From assembly GCA_963752855.1 (NCBI GenBank), contig CAVVZX010000006.1, positions 89,742 through 153,741 on the forward strand: a stretch of DNA of 64,000 nucleotides. The letters are read 5' to 3'. Position 1 is the first letter of the stretch, and each line of letters starts with the position of its first letter. The notes under the pieces are model-generated. The model did not search any database. It was not told the DNA's origin and worked only from the letters and a program-made list of their open reading frames with translations. Position numbers and translations under genes: made by a program. Shown here in pieces: positions 10,011-19,694 of the stretch. The stretch is from DATJPW01 sp963752855 (GTDB lineage: Bacteria > Desulfobacterota > Desulfomonilia > Desulfomonilales > Desulfomonilaceae).

Positions 10011-10038
10011 TTTACAACTATTGTCTTTTTGTTATAAC
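10011..10038 (+). promoter_or_regulatory. sigma70-like promoter for the RRM-protein gene
   Basis: TTTACA (10011-10016), a 16-base spacer and TATAAC (10033-10038) form a good promoter about 175 bases upstream of the RRM gene. It implies a long 5' leader. Confidence 0.5.
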
Positions 10039-10175
10039 AAACCGCGGGGCTTCAAATAAGTGAACATTGGGTATGTGGGCGCAGAAGCGCGAATTTACTT
10101 CTGGTTTGATCCGCTTGTTATATCTGCTTATCTCGCTGGATAGCTTTAAGTCTCCGTGCCGAGGTTCGCCGGCAT

Positions 10176-10192
10176 AACCCGCAAGGGTTTTT
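10176..10192 (+). promoter_or_regulatory. Terminator-like hairpin in the RRM leader
   Basis: AACCC-GCAA-GGGTT followed by TTT lies about 20 bases upstream of the AAGGAG ribosome-binding site (10200-10205). It could act as an attenuator or a temperature-labile leader structure, as in cold-inducible RNA-binding protein genes. The stem is short. Confidence 0.3.
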
Positions 10193-10214
10193 CTCGCATG
10201 AAAGGAGTTCCGAA

Positions 10215-10478
10215 GTGGAAGCCATCAACATCTACGTTGGAAACGTCCCGTTTCAGACCAGTGAAGACCAGCTCAGAGAGTTGTTCGAACAGTATGGCCA
10301 GGTCGAGCAGGCTAAAATCATCGTCGATAGGGCCACCGGACGTTCCAAAGGCTTTGGATTTGTCGAGATGAGCGAACGTGATGAGGGACTGAAAGCCATT
10401 GAAGAGCTTGATTCCAAGGATTTCATGGGACGGACCCTGCGAGTAAATGAAGCAAGGCCTCGCAAGGGCAGATTCTAG
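10215..10478 (+). CDS. RRM-domain RNA-binding protein
   Basis: The 87-residue protein is a single RNA recognition motif: RNP2 is IYVGNV (residues 6-11) and RNP1 is KGFGFVEM (about 45-52), followed by a basic tail (RPRKGRF). Single-RRM proteins of this size in bacteria bind RNA and are often cold-inducible. The GTG start at 10215 is supported by AAGGAG about 10 bases upstream. A long leader with a hairpin precedes it. Confidence 0.92.
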   Translation: MEAINIYVGNVPFQTSEDQLRELFEQYGQVEQAKIIVDRATGRSKGFGFVEMSERDEGLKAIEELDSKDFMGRTLRVNEARPRKGRF

Positions 10479-10516
10479 TCGTTCCTCAGGAAATCCGATT
10501 GTTCGATGTGGTAGGC

Positions 10517-10556
10517 CGCCCCCACGGCTGTCGGCCAAGACCCTAACCCGTGGGGG
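10517..10556 (+). other. GC-rich hairpin downstream of the RRM gene
   Basis: CCCCCACGG (10517-10525) pairs with CCGTGGGGG (10548-10556). No T-run follows, so it is not a classic intrinsic terminator; it may stabilise the RRM mRNA 3' end or belong to the local repeat set. The rest of 10479-10739 shows no gene. Confidence 0.4.
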
Positions 10557-10739
10557 AATGAGAGCAGGTGTCCCATGAGCCAATTCTCGGGGCGTAACAA
10601 TCGGCGTGTATAATTTGCCTGCTTCAAAGCCGTCATGCAGCAAACCCCTGCCTAACAGATTGAAACAAGCAGAAGGCTTCAGCGCCAATACCTTAGCATA
10701 CCCGAATTTGACCGAATGGATTATAACAAGGAGGAGGAA

Positions 10740-11153
10740 ATGGAGAGAACTTTGTCCATAATAAAACCCGACGGAGTGTCCAAGGGGCTGATAGGGGAAG
10801 TGATCAAGATTTTCGGGAGTTCAGGTTTCAGAATAGCAGCTATGAAAATGAAACACCTGAGCCGGAAGGAAGCTGAAGGGTTCTATTACGTTCATAAAGA
10901 GCGGCCATTCTTTGGCGAACTGGTGGAATTCATGATTTCGGGGCCAATCGTGATTATGGTAATTGAAGGCAAAGAAGTCATAAAACGTAATCGAGAAATA
11001 ATGGGGGCCACTGACCCCGCAGAGGCTGCAGAAGGGACAATACGTGCCCGATGGGCAGACAGCAAGCAGAACAACATAGTTCACGGGTCCGACTCGGAAG
11101 AGAGCGCCAAGTTCGAGATCGGCTACTTCTTCAGCGGAATAGAGATCTGCTGA
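10740..11153 (+). CDS. ndk: Nucleoside diphosphate kinase
   Basis: The 137-residue enzyme transfers the gamma phosphate between NTPs and NDPs. Family signatures run through the protein: TLSIIKPDGVSKGLIG at the N-terminus, and the active-site His in NIVHGSDSEESA. I chose the ATG at 10740 because it follows AAGGAGGAGG; an in-frame upstream ATG at 10716 would add eight poorly conserved residues. The following gene rlmN begins close to or within the ndk 3' end. Confidence 0.96.
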   Translation: MERTLSIIKPDGVSKGLIGEVIKIFGSSGFRIAAMKMKHLSRKEAEGFYYVHKERPFFGELVEFMISGPIVIMVIEGKEVIKRNREIMGATDPAEAAEGTIRARWADSKQNNIVHGSDSEESAKFEIGYFFSGIEIC

Positions 11154-11206
11154 ATAGCGATTTCCAAGAAGTTGCGATCCGTTCAGGCATTCCGGATCTG
11201 GTAGGG

Positions 11207-12217
11207 ATGACTCTGCCGGAGTTGGAATTGTTCATGTCCGAGTTTGGCAAAGAGCGATATCGGGCTGTTCAAATCATGAAATGGATCCACCAAGGGCTGT
11301 CGGAATCTTTCGACGGCATGACCAACCTCTCCAAAACCTTGCGGGAGGAACTTTCAGTAAGGACCCGCATTTCGTGCCCGGCGGTTGAAGACGTCCGGAC
11401 TTCCGAGGACGGGACCAGCAAATTTCTCCTGAGACTTGATGACGGCTCTCGAGTCGAAACGGTTCTAATTCCCGGAGAAGATCATGACACCCTGTGCGTC
11501 TCCACTCAGGTTGGATGCGCCATGGGGTGTCGTATATGCCGTACCGCGAGGATGGGATTCATCCGTAATCTCTCCGCGGGAGAGATCGTGGCGCAGCTCT
11601 TGACTGTTCGCCGACAAGTCCCGGAGAGTCGTATCAGCAACATAGTATTCATGGGTATGGGAGAGCCTCTCGCGAATTTTGACGAGACGGTACGCGCGAT
11701 TTCGGTCTTGACTCACCCCAACGGGCCGCAGATATCTTGGAGACGACTGACTGTTTCCACCTCCGGGCTGATTCCGGGAATCGTAAAACTGGGCAAGACT
11801 GTCAGAGTCAAATTGGCGGTGAGTCTGAACGCAGTCACTGATGATCAGAGAAGCGCCATTATGCCGATAAACAGAAAGTACCCGATTGCGGAACTGCTGA
11901 AGGCCTTAAAGAGTTATCCATTATCCCGAGGAGACAGAATCACAATTGAATACGTGTTGATCCACGGATTCAATGATTCCGACGCGGACGCGAGGCAGCT
12001 TGTAAGATTGCTCAATCCTATCCGTGCAAAGGTAAACCTGATCCCTCTGAACGATGACGTGTCGAAAGAATTCAGAACGCCAAGCCCCGAACGTGTCGAG
12101 AGGTTTCAGGAGATTTTAATGTCCCGCTCGGTTTTGGCCATTGTCAGGCGTTCCCGTGGCAGAGATATCCTTGCCGCATGTGGCCAATTGGCTTCCCCCG
12201 CTGAGGTCGGCGGTTGA
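11207..12217 (+). CDS. rlmN: Dual-specificity 23S rRNA A2503 / tRNA A37 methyltransferase
   Basis: This is a radical SAM methyltransferase that makes 2-methyladenosine in 23S rRNA and some tRNAs. The cluster motif CAMGCRIC, the motif MGMGEPLANFD, and the catalytic Cys region near the C-terminus (SRGRDILAACGQL) are present. Homology (DLVGMTLPELELF) begins about seven codons upstream of the ATG at 11207. The open frame extends back to an ATG at 11051 inside ndk with no other standard start between, so the true start is uncertain and may hide another indel. It overlaps the next gene by one base (TGATG). Confidence 0.93.
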   Translation: MTLPELELFMSEFGKERYRAVQIMKWIHQGLSESFDGMTNLSKTLREELSVRTRISCPAVEDVRTSEDGTSKFLLRLDDGSRVETVLIPGEDHDTLCVSTQVGCAMGCRICRTARMGFIRNLSAGEIVAQLLTVRRQVPESRISNIVFMGMGEPLANFDETVRAISVLTHPNGPQISWRRLTVSTSGLIPGIVKLGKTVRVKLAVSLNAVTDDQRSAIMPINRKYPIAELLKALKSYPLSRGDRITIEYVLIHGFNDSDADARQLVRLLNPIRAKVNLIPLNDDVSKEFRTPSPERVERFQEILMSRSVLAIVRRSRGRDILAACGQLASPAEVGG

Positions 12218-13785
12218 TGGTCCGACTTGAGGCCCTCTTACGGGGAATGTCCGATCCGGCCGTTTATCCCCACAAACCGGCGTCAGTTCAGGTCATTCAA
12301 ACACACATTTCGGTAGTGTTCCTTGCCGGAAGATTCGTCTACAAGGTCAAGAAGCCGGTGAACTTAGGTTTTCTTGATTTCACCACCTTGGAGCAACGTA
12401 GGTATTTTTGCGAGCAGGAGGTTAAACTCAATTCCCGCTTTTCCGAAGGGATTTACCTTGGAGTGGTCGATATCTGTGAGACACAATCAGGCTTCAACCT
12501 CTGCGGGGAAGGAGAGACAGTCGAAGTAGCGGTTCTTATGAGTCGCATTCCCGAGGATCGGATCATGACCGATATGTTAAAGAAAGATCTGATCACGACG
12601 GATATCCTCGACCGACTCGCTGACCGGATTGCCTATTTTCATTCTCACGCGGCCGGTGGCCCCGGCATCGCGGGTTTCGGCTCCACAGAAGTTATATACC
12701 GCAATGTCAGCGAAAATTTCGATCAAGTCCTCCCATTTGTAGGCCGCACGATCGACCAAAATACCTATGACCAAATTTCGCGACTATCTTTGGATTTTAT
12801 GGAGACTCACAGGGACCTTTTTCTTAGGCGTATGAGAGGCGGATTCATACGGGACTGCCACGGCGACTTGCACGTGGACCATGTGGTGATTCTCGACGAC
12901 ATAATGCTTTATGATTGCATTGAATTTAACGATCGTTTCCGTTATGGCGATACCGCCGCGGACTTGGCGTTTCTGCTGATGGATCTGGATTTTCAAGGCT
13001 ATCCGGCTTTCGCGAAACATTTGGCGGAACGGTATGCGCATACTTCCGGGGACGCCGAGTTGCTCAAATTGCTGAGTTTTTACCAATCGTATAGGGCTTT
13101 TGTGCGAGGTAAGGTTTGGGGATTCGAATTAGACGAGTCCGAAATTTCCGATGCTGAGCACGAAAAAGCGGTCAGCACAGCTAATGATTATTTCCGACTT
13201 TCGCTTTCTTACCTCAAACCTCCTCCTGCTCCGGCGCTTATAATCATGTGCGGCCTCATGGCCACCGGCAAAAGTTTTATAGCTACTAAGCTCGCAAGAA
13301 GGCTGGGCGCTGCTCTCTTGAGGTCTGATGAGATTCGCAAAGACCTTCATGGAGTGGAAAGGTCTCAACATCGGCTCGACATGTACCGCGAGGGGATCTA
13401 CACAGCCAATGCGACAGAGAGGACCTATGAGGCGCTTTTCAACGCCGCCGAAAAATCTCTCGCTCAGGGTCGATCTATTATTCTGGACGCCTCGTTCATG
13501 AGCTATGAACATCGCCATCGCTCACGCGAATTGGCGCGTGAGGCAAAAGCCCGATTCAGACTGATCGAATGCGCAGCGCCTGATGAAGTCATCAGAGCGA
13601 GGCTCAAAGCCAGGTTAGCGCAAAAAGACGAACCCTCGGACGCCAGATGGGAAATTTTCGATTCACAAAAGGCAGCGTTCCAACCGATACGACCGGACGA
13701 GGAGAGTGACCATCGATTATGGGATTCTGCCGACGATCCGGATACTTTTCTCGAGTCACTGGTCAAAGAAATAATGTTTTCATGA
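12217..13785 (+). CDS. Bipartite kinase: aminoglycoside-phosphotransferase-like domain plus P-loop kinase
   Basis: The N-terminal ~330 residues resemble COG2187. They show a phosphotransferase-type catalytic loop (CHGDLHVDHVV) and a later Asp motif (IEFNDRFRYGDTAADLAF). The C-terminal ~180 residues form a P-loop kinase of COG0645 type with Walker A GLMATGKS (near 13251) and LRSDEIRKDL. Fused proteins of this kind are annotated as AAA-family ATPase or gluconate-kinase-like, with no established substrate. The ATG at 12217 overlaps the rlmN stop, so translation is probably coupled. Family assignment is firm; function is unknown. Confidence 0.82.
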   Translation: MVRLEALLRGMSDPAVYPHKPASVQVIQTHISVVFLAGRFVYKVKKPVNLGFLDFTTLEQRRYFCEQEVKLNSRFSEGIYLGVVDICETQSGFNLCGEGETVEVAVLMSRIPEDRIMTDMLKKDLITTDILDRLADRIAYFHSHAAGGPGIAGFGSTEVIYRNVSENFDQVLPFVGRTIDQNTYDQISRLSLDFMETHRDLFLRRMRGGFIRDCHGDLHVDHVVILDDIMLYDCIEFNDRFRYGDTAADLAFLLMDLDFQGYPAFAKHLAERYAHTSGDAELLKLLSFYQSYRAFVRGKVWGFELDESEISDAEHEKAVSTANDYFRLSLSYLKPPPAPALIIMCGLMATGKSFIATKLARRLGAALLRSDEIRKDLHGVERSQHRLDMYREGIYTANATERTYEALFNAAEKSLAQGRSIILDASFMSYEHRHRSRELAREAKARFRLIECAAPDEVIRARLKARLAQKDEPSDARWEIFDSQKAAFQPIRPDEESDHRLWDSADDPDTFLESLVKEIMFS

Positions 13786-13982
13786 TTTCGCCGAGGTTTT
13801 TGCGCGGAAAGCCCATGAACGATTGCGCTACGGCGCGTGGACACATGTAAGGTTTACATTAAAGATTATTTTTATCTAGTTGCAATTAAATTTGAATTTG
13901 GTACAAGTTTGTGATATCCATCCTTCTCTATGGGAGACTCTGTGTGATCCAGGTCTTATCTCCCGTGGCAGGAGAATGGAAC

Positions 13983-14916
13983 ATGTCAAAGGTGGCAAAG
14001 ACCGAAATTACTGGGAAGTTCCTGCAGCTTGGTGTGCCTCGCTTCTATTGTTCTTCTGACAGTTTTGGGCTGTGTGCCTCAAGAATTCACCGGCTCGGAC
14101 GAGGTCCGCAAAACTTCGGAAGTACATTATCAGATGGGGATCAACTACCTGGCAGAGGGCAAGACACCGCAGGCCCTCAAGGAATTCCTGGCGGCTCAGG
14201 CGATTTCGTCCAAGAATCCGGATATCGAGCATGCCCTCGGCCTTGCGTATCAACAAAAAGGTCTTAACGATCAGGCCATACAGCAATACAACAAAGCGCT
14301 TTACCTCGATCCCAAATTGACTGAGGCCCGGAATAATCTCGGCACTGTGTTGTTAACAAAGGGATTGTACGACGAGGCTATAGCCCAATTTGAACTCTGC
14401 TTAAAGGATCATTTATACACCACACCGGAAAAAGCCGCGTACAATTTGGGCTTGGCGTATTACAAGAAGAAAGATATTGATAAATCCATTGAGTACTATC
14501 AGAAAGCAGTGCAACTTAAAGGCGATAACGTCAACGCGATGTATAACTTGGCCTATGTTCTCGAAGAGAAACAAGATTTCCCGAAGGCCCTTGAACAGTA
14601 CAGGAAAGTCGTTACAATAGAGCCTTCATTCAAAGAAGCTCATTACAGACTAGGTTTGTTGTACGAGCGACAGGAAGATTATTCCAAGGCTATGGGATCA
14701 TTTCAAAAGGCCATTGAAATCGATTCTAATTACCTTGCGGCGCATCTTCGGTTGGGGACCATACAGCTCAAATGTGGCAATTCGGAAAAAGGACGGAAAA
14801 ATCTGGAACAAGTTGTAAGAGCCGATCCCGAAGGCGCATTAGGCAAAGAAGCCATGGCTGAAATGGGCCGGGCTCCGATCAGAACAGGCCCGAAATCCAA
14901 AATCACAGGACGGTGA
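13983..14916 (+). CDS. TPR lipoprotein (PilF/NlpI-like), frameshifted at its signal peptide
   Basis: The mature part contains six or so tetratricopeptide repeats (for example ALGLAYQQKGLNDQAIQQYN, AAYNLGLAYYKKKDIDKSIE). The signal peptide is split. An ATG at 13983, behind a GGAG ribosome-binding site, gives MSKVAKTEITGKFLQL, and the other frame continues VCLASIVLLTVLGC. They join if one G is dropped from the GG at 14031-14032. LTVLGC is a lipobox, so the protein is probably attached to the outer membrane, like type IV pilus assembly or peptidoglycan-scaffold TPR lipoproteins. No pilus genes are nearby, so the partner is unknown. Confidence 0.8.
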
Positions 14917-14937
14917 ACGGAATCACAGGAGACCTTT

Positions 14938-15544
14938 ATGTCGAAAATCCAAAGAGCCTTAATAAGTGTGACGGACAAGTCAGGAATTGAGGAACTGGGA
15001 AGGGCCCTCTCCGGTTTCGGAGTAGAGATTCTCTCGACCGGCGGCACTGCGCGATCCCTGGCCCAAGCGGGAATCAAAATCAGAGAGGTTTCCGATTTTA
15101 CGGGCTTCCCTGAAATGCTTGATGGAAGAGTGAAAACACTTCATCCCAAAATTCATGGCGGGATACTCGGCATCCGTACGCGGCCCGAGCACTTGGAAGC
15201 TATGAACAAGCACAACATAGTTCCCATTGATCTGATAGCGGTCAATTTATATGCCTTTGAGAAAACCGTCGCCAGCCCCGACTGCACGCTTGCCGAGGCT
15301 ATTGAAAATATCGACATTGGTGGTCCGACACTGCTACGAGCCGCTGCAAAGAATTATCCATTTGTGACGGTGCTTACCGACCCCGCGGATTATGCTGTGG
15401 TCATAGAGGAAATGAATCGTTCGGGGGGTTCCGTTTCGGAGGCGACCAATTTTCGTTTGGCCAAGAAAGTTTTTAAACTGACTCACGAGTACCGATGGGG
15501 CGATCTCGCGGTACCTCGATGCCCCTGCAGGGCCCTATCATTGA
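14938..15544 (+). CDS. Stand-alone IMP cyclohydrolase (PurH N-terminal domain), frameshifted near its end
   Basis: The enzyme closes FAICAR to IMP in the last step of purine synthesis. It has the MGS-like fold with LISVTDKSGIEELG, STGGTARSL, and the PurH hallmarks GRVKTLHPKIHGGILG and NIDIGGPTLLRAAAKN. It is only ~200 residues; the AICAR transformylase domain of bifunctional PurH is absent. After THEY the frame drifts. Removing one C at 15492-15493 restores DGAISRYLDAPAGPYH and a stop at 15542-15544, the normal end of a single-domain cyclohydrolase. AGGAGA precedes the ATG, and purE follows 24 bases later. Confidence 0.88.
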
Positions 15545-15568
15545 GCTTTCCCGGATAAGATCGGAACC

Positions 15569-16066
15569 ATGAAGAAAATTCAAGTCGGAATTATCATGGG
15601 GAGCGATTCGGACCTCCCGACCATGCAGAAAGCTGAGGAGGTCCTGAAGCAGTTCGGTATCCCTTACTTCATGACCGTCGCGTCCGCACATAGGACTCCT
15701 GAAAAGGTGGCGAGCATCGCCAGACGCTCTGAAGAGGAAGATTGGAAGGTCTTGATTGCGGGCGCGGGCATGGCTGCTCACTTGGCGGGTGTGCTGGCCG
15801 CGCATACTGTTGTGCCTGTCATCGGTGTCCCTATGGACTCATCAAAGCTCGGAGGCTTGGACGCTCTTCTCTCGACAGTTCAGATGCCCGGCGGCGTCCC
15901 GGTAGCCACCATGGGGCTTGGGGCCGCGGGAGCAAAGAACGCGGGGCTTCTGGCGGTGCACATTCTTGCCGCGTTTGATCCCGCGCTGCGGAAAAAGCTG
16001 AAAAAATATCGCGAAGATCAAAGGAAGGTCCTGGAAAAGAAAGCCGCAAAGATGGAAGGTGGTTGA
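15569..16066 (+). CDS. purE: 5-(carboxyamino)imidazole ribonucleotide mutase
   Basis: The 165-residue protein moves the carboxyl group of N5-CAIR to C4 in purine synthesis. Class I PurE signatures are present: MGSDSDLPTM (residues ~10-19), SAHRTPEKV with the active-site His, and GAGMAAHLAGVLAA. It follows the IMP cyclohydrolase gene and is probably cotranscribed with it. No purK is seen in the window. Confidence 0.96.
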   Translation: MKKIQVGIIMGSDSDLPTMQKAEEVLKQFGIPYFMTVASAHRTPEKVASIARRSEEEDWKVLIAGAGMAAHLAGVLAAHTVVPVIGVPMDSSKLGGLDALLSTVQMPGGVPVATMGLGAAGAKNAGLLAVHILAAFDPALRKKLKKYREDQRKVLEKKAAKMEGG

Positions 16067-16102
16067 CGAAGCCGTCACAATTCTTTAGTAAACCCCGAAT
16101 TT

Positions 16103-16199
16103 CCCTCACTCTTACCCTCTCCCAAAGGGAGAGGGCAACCGCACGGCGGCTCCCTTTGCCTCCCTCTCCCTCTGGGAGAGGGCCGGGGTGAGGGTGAGG
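16103..16199. repeat. Palindromic intergenic repeat (CCCTCTCCC/GGGAGAGGG type)
   Basis: The outer arms CCCTCAC (16103 onward) and GTGAGGGTGAGG (ending 16199) face each other. Inside are two nested palindromes, CCCTCTCCC-AAA-GGGAGAGGG and CCCTCTCCC-TCT-GGGAGAGGG. It lies just downstream of purE and resembles REP-like elements common in proteobacteria. Confidence 0.75.
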
Positions 16200-16394
16200 A
16201 AAGGTGCGCATGTCGGCAATACGAATTCTTAGGAACTGAATTTTTGGGAATCCCTTGACAGTCCATCAGAATTTTCGTACACCAAAATCTGGAGAACAAA
16301 TGGTCATCAACACAGATAGGATATTTTTCTTTTTTAGCAGCATAAGGAGCGCGGCGATGTCCTGAGTGTGACCATTTCACGATAGGAAGAAAAA

Positions 16395-16419
16395 GCGGAG
16401 TTCACACTCCGCTTTTTTT
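16395..16419. terminator. Rho-independent terminator
   Basis: GCGGAGT (16395-16401) pairs with ACTCCGC (16406-16412), followed by seven T (16413-16419). An A-rich 5' flank allows function on both strands. It probably ends the purH-like/purE transcript. Confidence 0.75.
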
Positions 16420-16450
16420 GTGCCTGAAACCGAGCGTTATGAAAAATTGG

Positions 16451-16513
16451 CCCGGCAGGGAGGCCGGGCGCTACCAGCCGCACGCGGGTAGCGACCGGCC
16501 TCCGTGCCGGTCG
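16451..16513. repeat. GC-rich inverted repeat
   Basis: The arms CCGGCAGGGAGGCCGG and CCGGCCTCCGTGCCGG face each other around a second small palindrome (CGCTACC...GGTAGCG). It belongs to the set of short palindromic intergenic elements found throughout this window. Confidence 0.65.
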
Positions 16514-16582
16514 AATGAAGTTTAGCATAGGAGCGAAGGACCTCAGTTCGGAATAAACGAGACAGCAGGAAGGAGAACAAAT

Positions 16583-17788
16583 ATGCCAGGACCTCTTGAT
16601 GGAATTCGCGTTGTGGAAATTTCGATGTTTCAGCAGGGACCGGTTGCAGGTATGCGACTGGGGGACCTCGGGGCCGATGTGATCAAGATCGAGCCTAAGG
16701 GCGGCGACCCGGCTAGAGGATTCATGAGAATTATTGGGGCCATGGTCGGGCTAAAAGGCCGCAATTACTACTTTGAGCACTGCAATCGCAATAAGAGGAG
16801 CATCGTGCTTGATCTCAAGAAGCCGGAGGGGATGGAAGTCTTTCTGAAGCTGATTGATACCGCGGACGTATTCCTCAACAACATGAGTATAGACGCGCCG
16901 ATAAGAATGGGGATAGGCCCGGACGCTCTTTTGGCAAGGAATCCGCGGCTCATCTACGCCCAAGCGTCAGGCTGGGGCCGCAAAGGCCCGGATGCGGATG
17001 ATTACTCGTTCGACTACACTGGAATAGCGAGAAGTGGGTTGATGATGTCATGTGGAGAAAATGGAGCGCCGCCAACACAAATCTTGCCGGGAATAGGGGA
17101 TGAAGTCGGTGGTTTGATGTGCGCCTGGGCAGTGACAGCAGCGCTTTACCGCGGGAGAAGACCGGCAAGGGGCAGGTGGTGGACACGTCCTTGATGGGCA
17201 GTCTTATAGCCATGTTGGGGTTCATCATGGCGGCCCCGGCCATCATGGGCCAGGAATTCCCCCGAGAAATCAGGAAACAGGCGGGCAATCCAATATATAA
17301 CCACTATCGGTGCAAGGATGACAAATGGATAGCGATTGCTCACCTCCAGCCCGAACGCTACTGGCCCAAGGTCTGCGATGCCCTTGGCGTGGAAAATCTC
17401 GTGAACGATCCCAGGTTCGATACGGTGGAGGCCCGAAGCAAGAACGCCAAAGCGCTGGTTGCGATTTTCGATGAAAGGTTCGTCACAAGGCCGAGGAATG
17501 AATGGTTGGAGATTCTAACGCGTGAGGGCTGCATCTGCACTCCGATTCAGACTCCCACTGAAGTGGTGAATGATCCGCAGGCGCGGGCCAACGATTACTT
17601 CATTTCCCTGAACGATCCCGACTGCCGGCAACCTGAACATGGTGGGTTTCCCGTGGGATTTCAGTTCCACGCCGGCGTCTTGCAGGCGCATGGCCCCGGA
17701 ATTCGGGCAGCACACGTCTGAAATTCTTGTCGAGCTTGGCTATAGGAATGAGGAAATCGAAGCAATGAAACAGGAGGGCGTGATTTAG
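16583..17788 (+). CDS. CaiB/BaiF family CoA-transferase (two frameshifts)
   Basis: This class III CoA-transferase moves CoA between acyl groups through an Asp-linked mixed anhydride. Signatures are GPLDGIRVVEIS, RLGDLGADVIKIEP, NRNKRSIVLDL and YAQASGWGRKGP. The reading frame breaks near 17155 (YRG|EKTGKGQVVDTSLMGS, one base missing) and again near 17663. After the second break the correct frame reads MAPEFGQHTSEILVELGY and ends EAMKQEGVI at 17786-17788. The predicted catalytic Asp lies in DTSLMG or the DYTG segment; I cannot decide which without alignment. AGGAGAACAAAT precedes the ATG. The neighbours are other CoA-ester genes. Confidence 0.88.
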
Positions 17789-18342
17789 AGTAATTTCAGG
17801 TTAGTGCCAATGGTGGCAACAGGCTTAGCCGGTCCATTAAGTGGTGCACTGCACCAATCTTGCATGAAGCAGGTTGTGCGAGGCGATCGCCCTCATGCGC
17901 AGTCCGCGACCACGTGAGACAAAGAATGCGGGGAAGGCAGGGCGCTAGCAGGATGCGATTGTGTTGGTCCCCGCAAGGATCTTATCGGTCTGATCATCCT
18001 CTTTTCCGTGTCTTGGCTCCAACGCCTAGATGCATTGACGCCCCTCCGAGATCCAAAGGCCGAGTGTCATTCCTACGGGATCAGATCCGCATTCTGGACC
18101 ACTAGAACTGCTCGAGGCGAGTTTCAGCACTAAACCGAACTGCCCCATAGGCCGATTCAACTCCACTACTACGTGCACCTCCTACTGCATGCGTACTTCT
18201 CGTGCTACGCCAATAGTCGAGAGACTTGATCCCCTGGGTCTCCAATTCCTCTCGTGTTCCACAAAGCGGTCAATGATTTCTTGTCTGGTCATCGGTTTGT
18301 CTTCCCAACTGTCATCTCGGTGCACTTGCATGCGTTACCAAT
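17789..18342. other. Gap without a clear gene
   Basis: This 554-base stretch between the convergent CoA-transferase and aminotransferase genes shows no family match in any frame. It contains the short minus-strand frame listed at 18182-18331 and no obvious terminator. It may hold degraded coding sequence. Confidence 0.5.
18182..18331 (-). CDS. Possible 49-residue small protein
   Basis: The open frame begins MQVHRDDSWEDKPM and ends EVRMQ. It starts 11 bases after the aminotransferase stop on the same strand but lacks a good ribosome-binding site. The interior (TRQEIIDRFVEHERN) looks helical and protein-like. It is equally likely to be a chance frame. Confidence 0.25.
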   Translation of the reverse strand: MQVHRDDSWEDKPMTRQEIIDRFVEHERNWRPRGSSLSTIGVAREVRMQ

Positions 18343-19524
18343 TCATATCATGGTTTCGAGGGTCCGGCAAAACCGGTCGATTTCTTCTTCGCTGTTGTAG
18401 TAATGGACCGAGGCCCGGACCAAGCCTTCGTGAAAGCCTCTCTGTTCCATATCAAGAAGCGTATAGCTTTTGGGGGCTACAGTGACATTGATCTTCTTGT
18501 CTGCGAGTAATTGTTTTATTTCCAAAGGCTTTTTCCCGTTCAACTGTGAACGTCACGATTCCGCATTTCTGACGGCCGAGGTCTTGCACAGTAACGCCGG
18601 GCAGATTCGTCCAAGCGATGGCGCAACTCTTCGGCCAGACGGCAAATTCTGGGCCAGGTGACGTTGATGTCCCATTTCAGGGCGTAGTCGATCGCCGTTC
18701 CAAGCCCTATCTTTCCCGCGTAGTTTCCTTCCCAGGTCTCGAAGCGACCCGCGTCTTTCTTTATCTCGTACTTTCCTTCTTCGACCCACTCGGCGGAATG
18801 GAGGTCCAGCACCGGCGGTTCCAGATCATTGACAACGTCGCTACTCACGTAAAGAAATCCAGTCCCACGCGGACCTCGAAGAAATTTCCTGCCGGTGGCC
18901 GAGAGCATATGGCAGCCGATGCGCTGCACATCCATAGGCATCTGGCCGACCGACTGACATGCGTCGAGCAGATATAAGATTCCGGCTTCTCTAGCGATCT
19001 TCCCCACTTCCTCGGCCGGATTGACAAGGCCGCCATTAGTGGGAACGTGGGTCAGCGCAATCAGCTTAACCCGATCGTTGATGCTGTTTCTTAGGTCCTC
19101 GATAGACAGAGCGCCGTACTCATCATTTTCGATAACCTGAATTTCCGCCCCCGTCCTCCTGGCAACCTGCAGATATGCAATGAAATTGCTTGCATATTCC
19201 GCCATTGCGGTAAGGATTATGTCGCCGGGCTTGAACCGAATTGAATAAAAGGCCATGTCCCACGAGCGAGTGGCGTTCTCCATGATGGCAATTTCATCAG
19301 GACCGGCAGTTTATGAGCCTGGCCGCGGAATCGTACACGGAAGCCAGCTTCTCCCTGGATAGTTCAGCGGCCTCGTATCCACCTGTCCTGGATTCCAGCC
19401 TGAGATAATCTATGACCGAGTTTAGTACCGGCTGGGGCATCAGCGATGCGCCGGCATTATTGAAGTGCAGGACATCGGAACAACCGGGAGTGTCTGCGCG
19501 GGCACGCGCAAGGTCGAATGACAT
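18343..19524 (-). CDS. Class V aminotransferase-fold PLP enzyme (two frameshifts)
   Basis: This fold-type I PLP enzyme is related to kynureninase and cysteine desulfurase. The start MSFDLARARADTPG at 19524 is followed by the signature HFNNAGASLMPQPV. The middle segment carries the cofactor Asp in LLDACQSVGQMPMDV and the Schiff-base Lys in SATGRKFLRGPRGTGF. The C-terminal segment (DMEQRGFHEGLVRASVHYYN) is in a third frame. Breaks lie near 19290 (NCRP|DEIAIMENATRSW) and near 18545 (VTFTVERE|KPLEIKQLL). The reaction is not defined. Placement between CoA-transferase and beta-oxidation genes hints at catabolism of an amino-acid-like compound. Confidence 0.82.
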
Positions 19525-19544
19525 ATTATGCTCCGAAATTGTCT

Positions 19545-19645
19545 CTTTTTCTCCGCAGGGAGTTCGGGGGGCTCTTTCTTGCAAGCACAGCCGCGCCCCC
19601 GGTCCCCCACGAAAGAACTCCCAAATATGCTTCTTCAGGTCGTGT
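19545..19645 (-). repeat. Copy of an interspersed GGGAGTT... element
   Basis: On the minus strand this reads CATATTTGGGAGTTCTTTCG then a G-rich stretch. It matches the ends of the elements at 19695-19790 and 48361-48570. It lies between the aminotransferase and dehydrogenase genes. Confidence 0.45.
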
Positions 19646-19694
19646 GCGGGTAAGCGATCCGGTCGTTGGCTCATGGCCACTCCGCAACCATTGG

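Noticed and set aside
10479..10739. Structured RNA such as tmRNA, RNase P or a riboswitch
   Set aside because: Only a single GC-rich hairpin is visible and no conserved core of these families was recognised.
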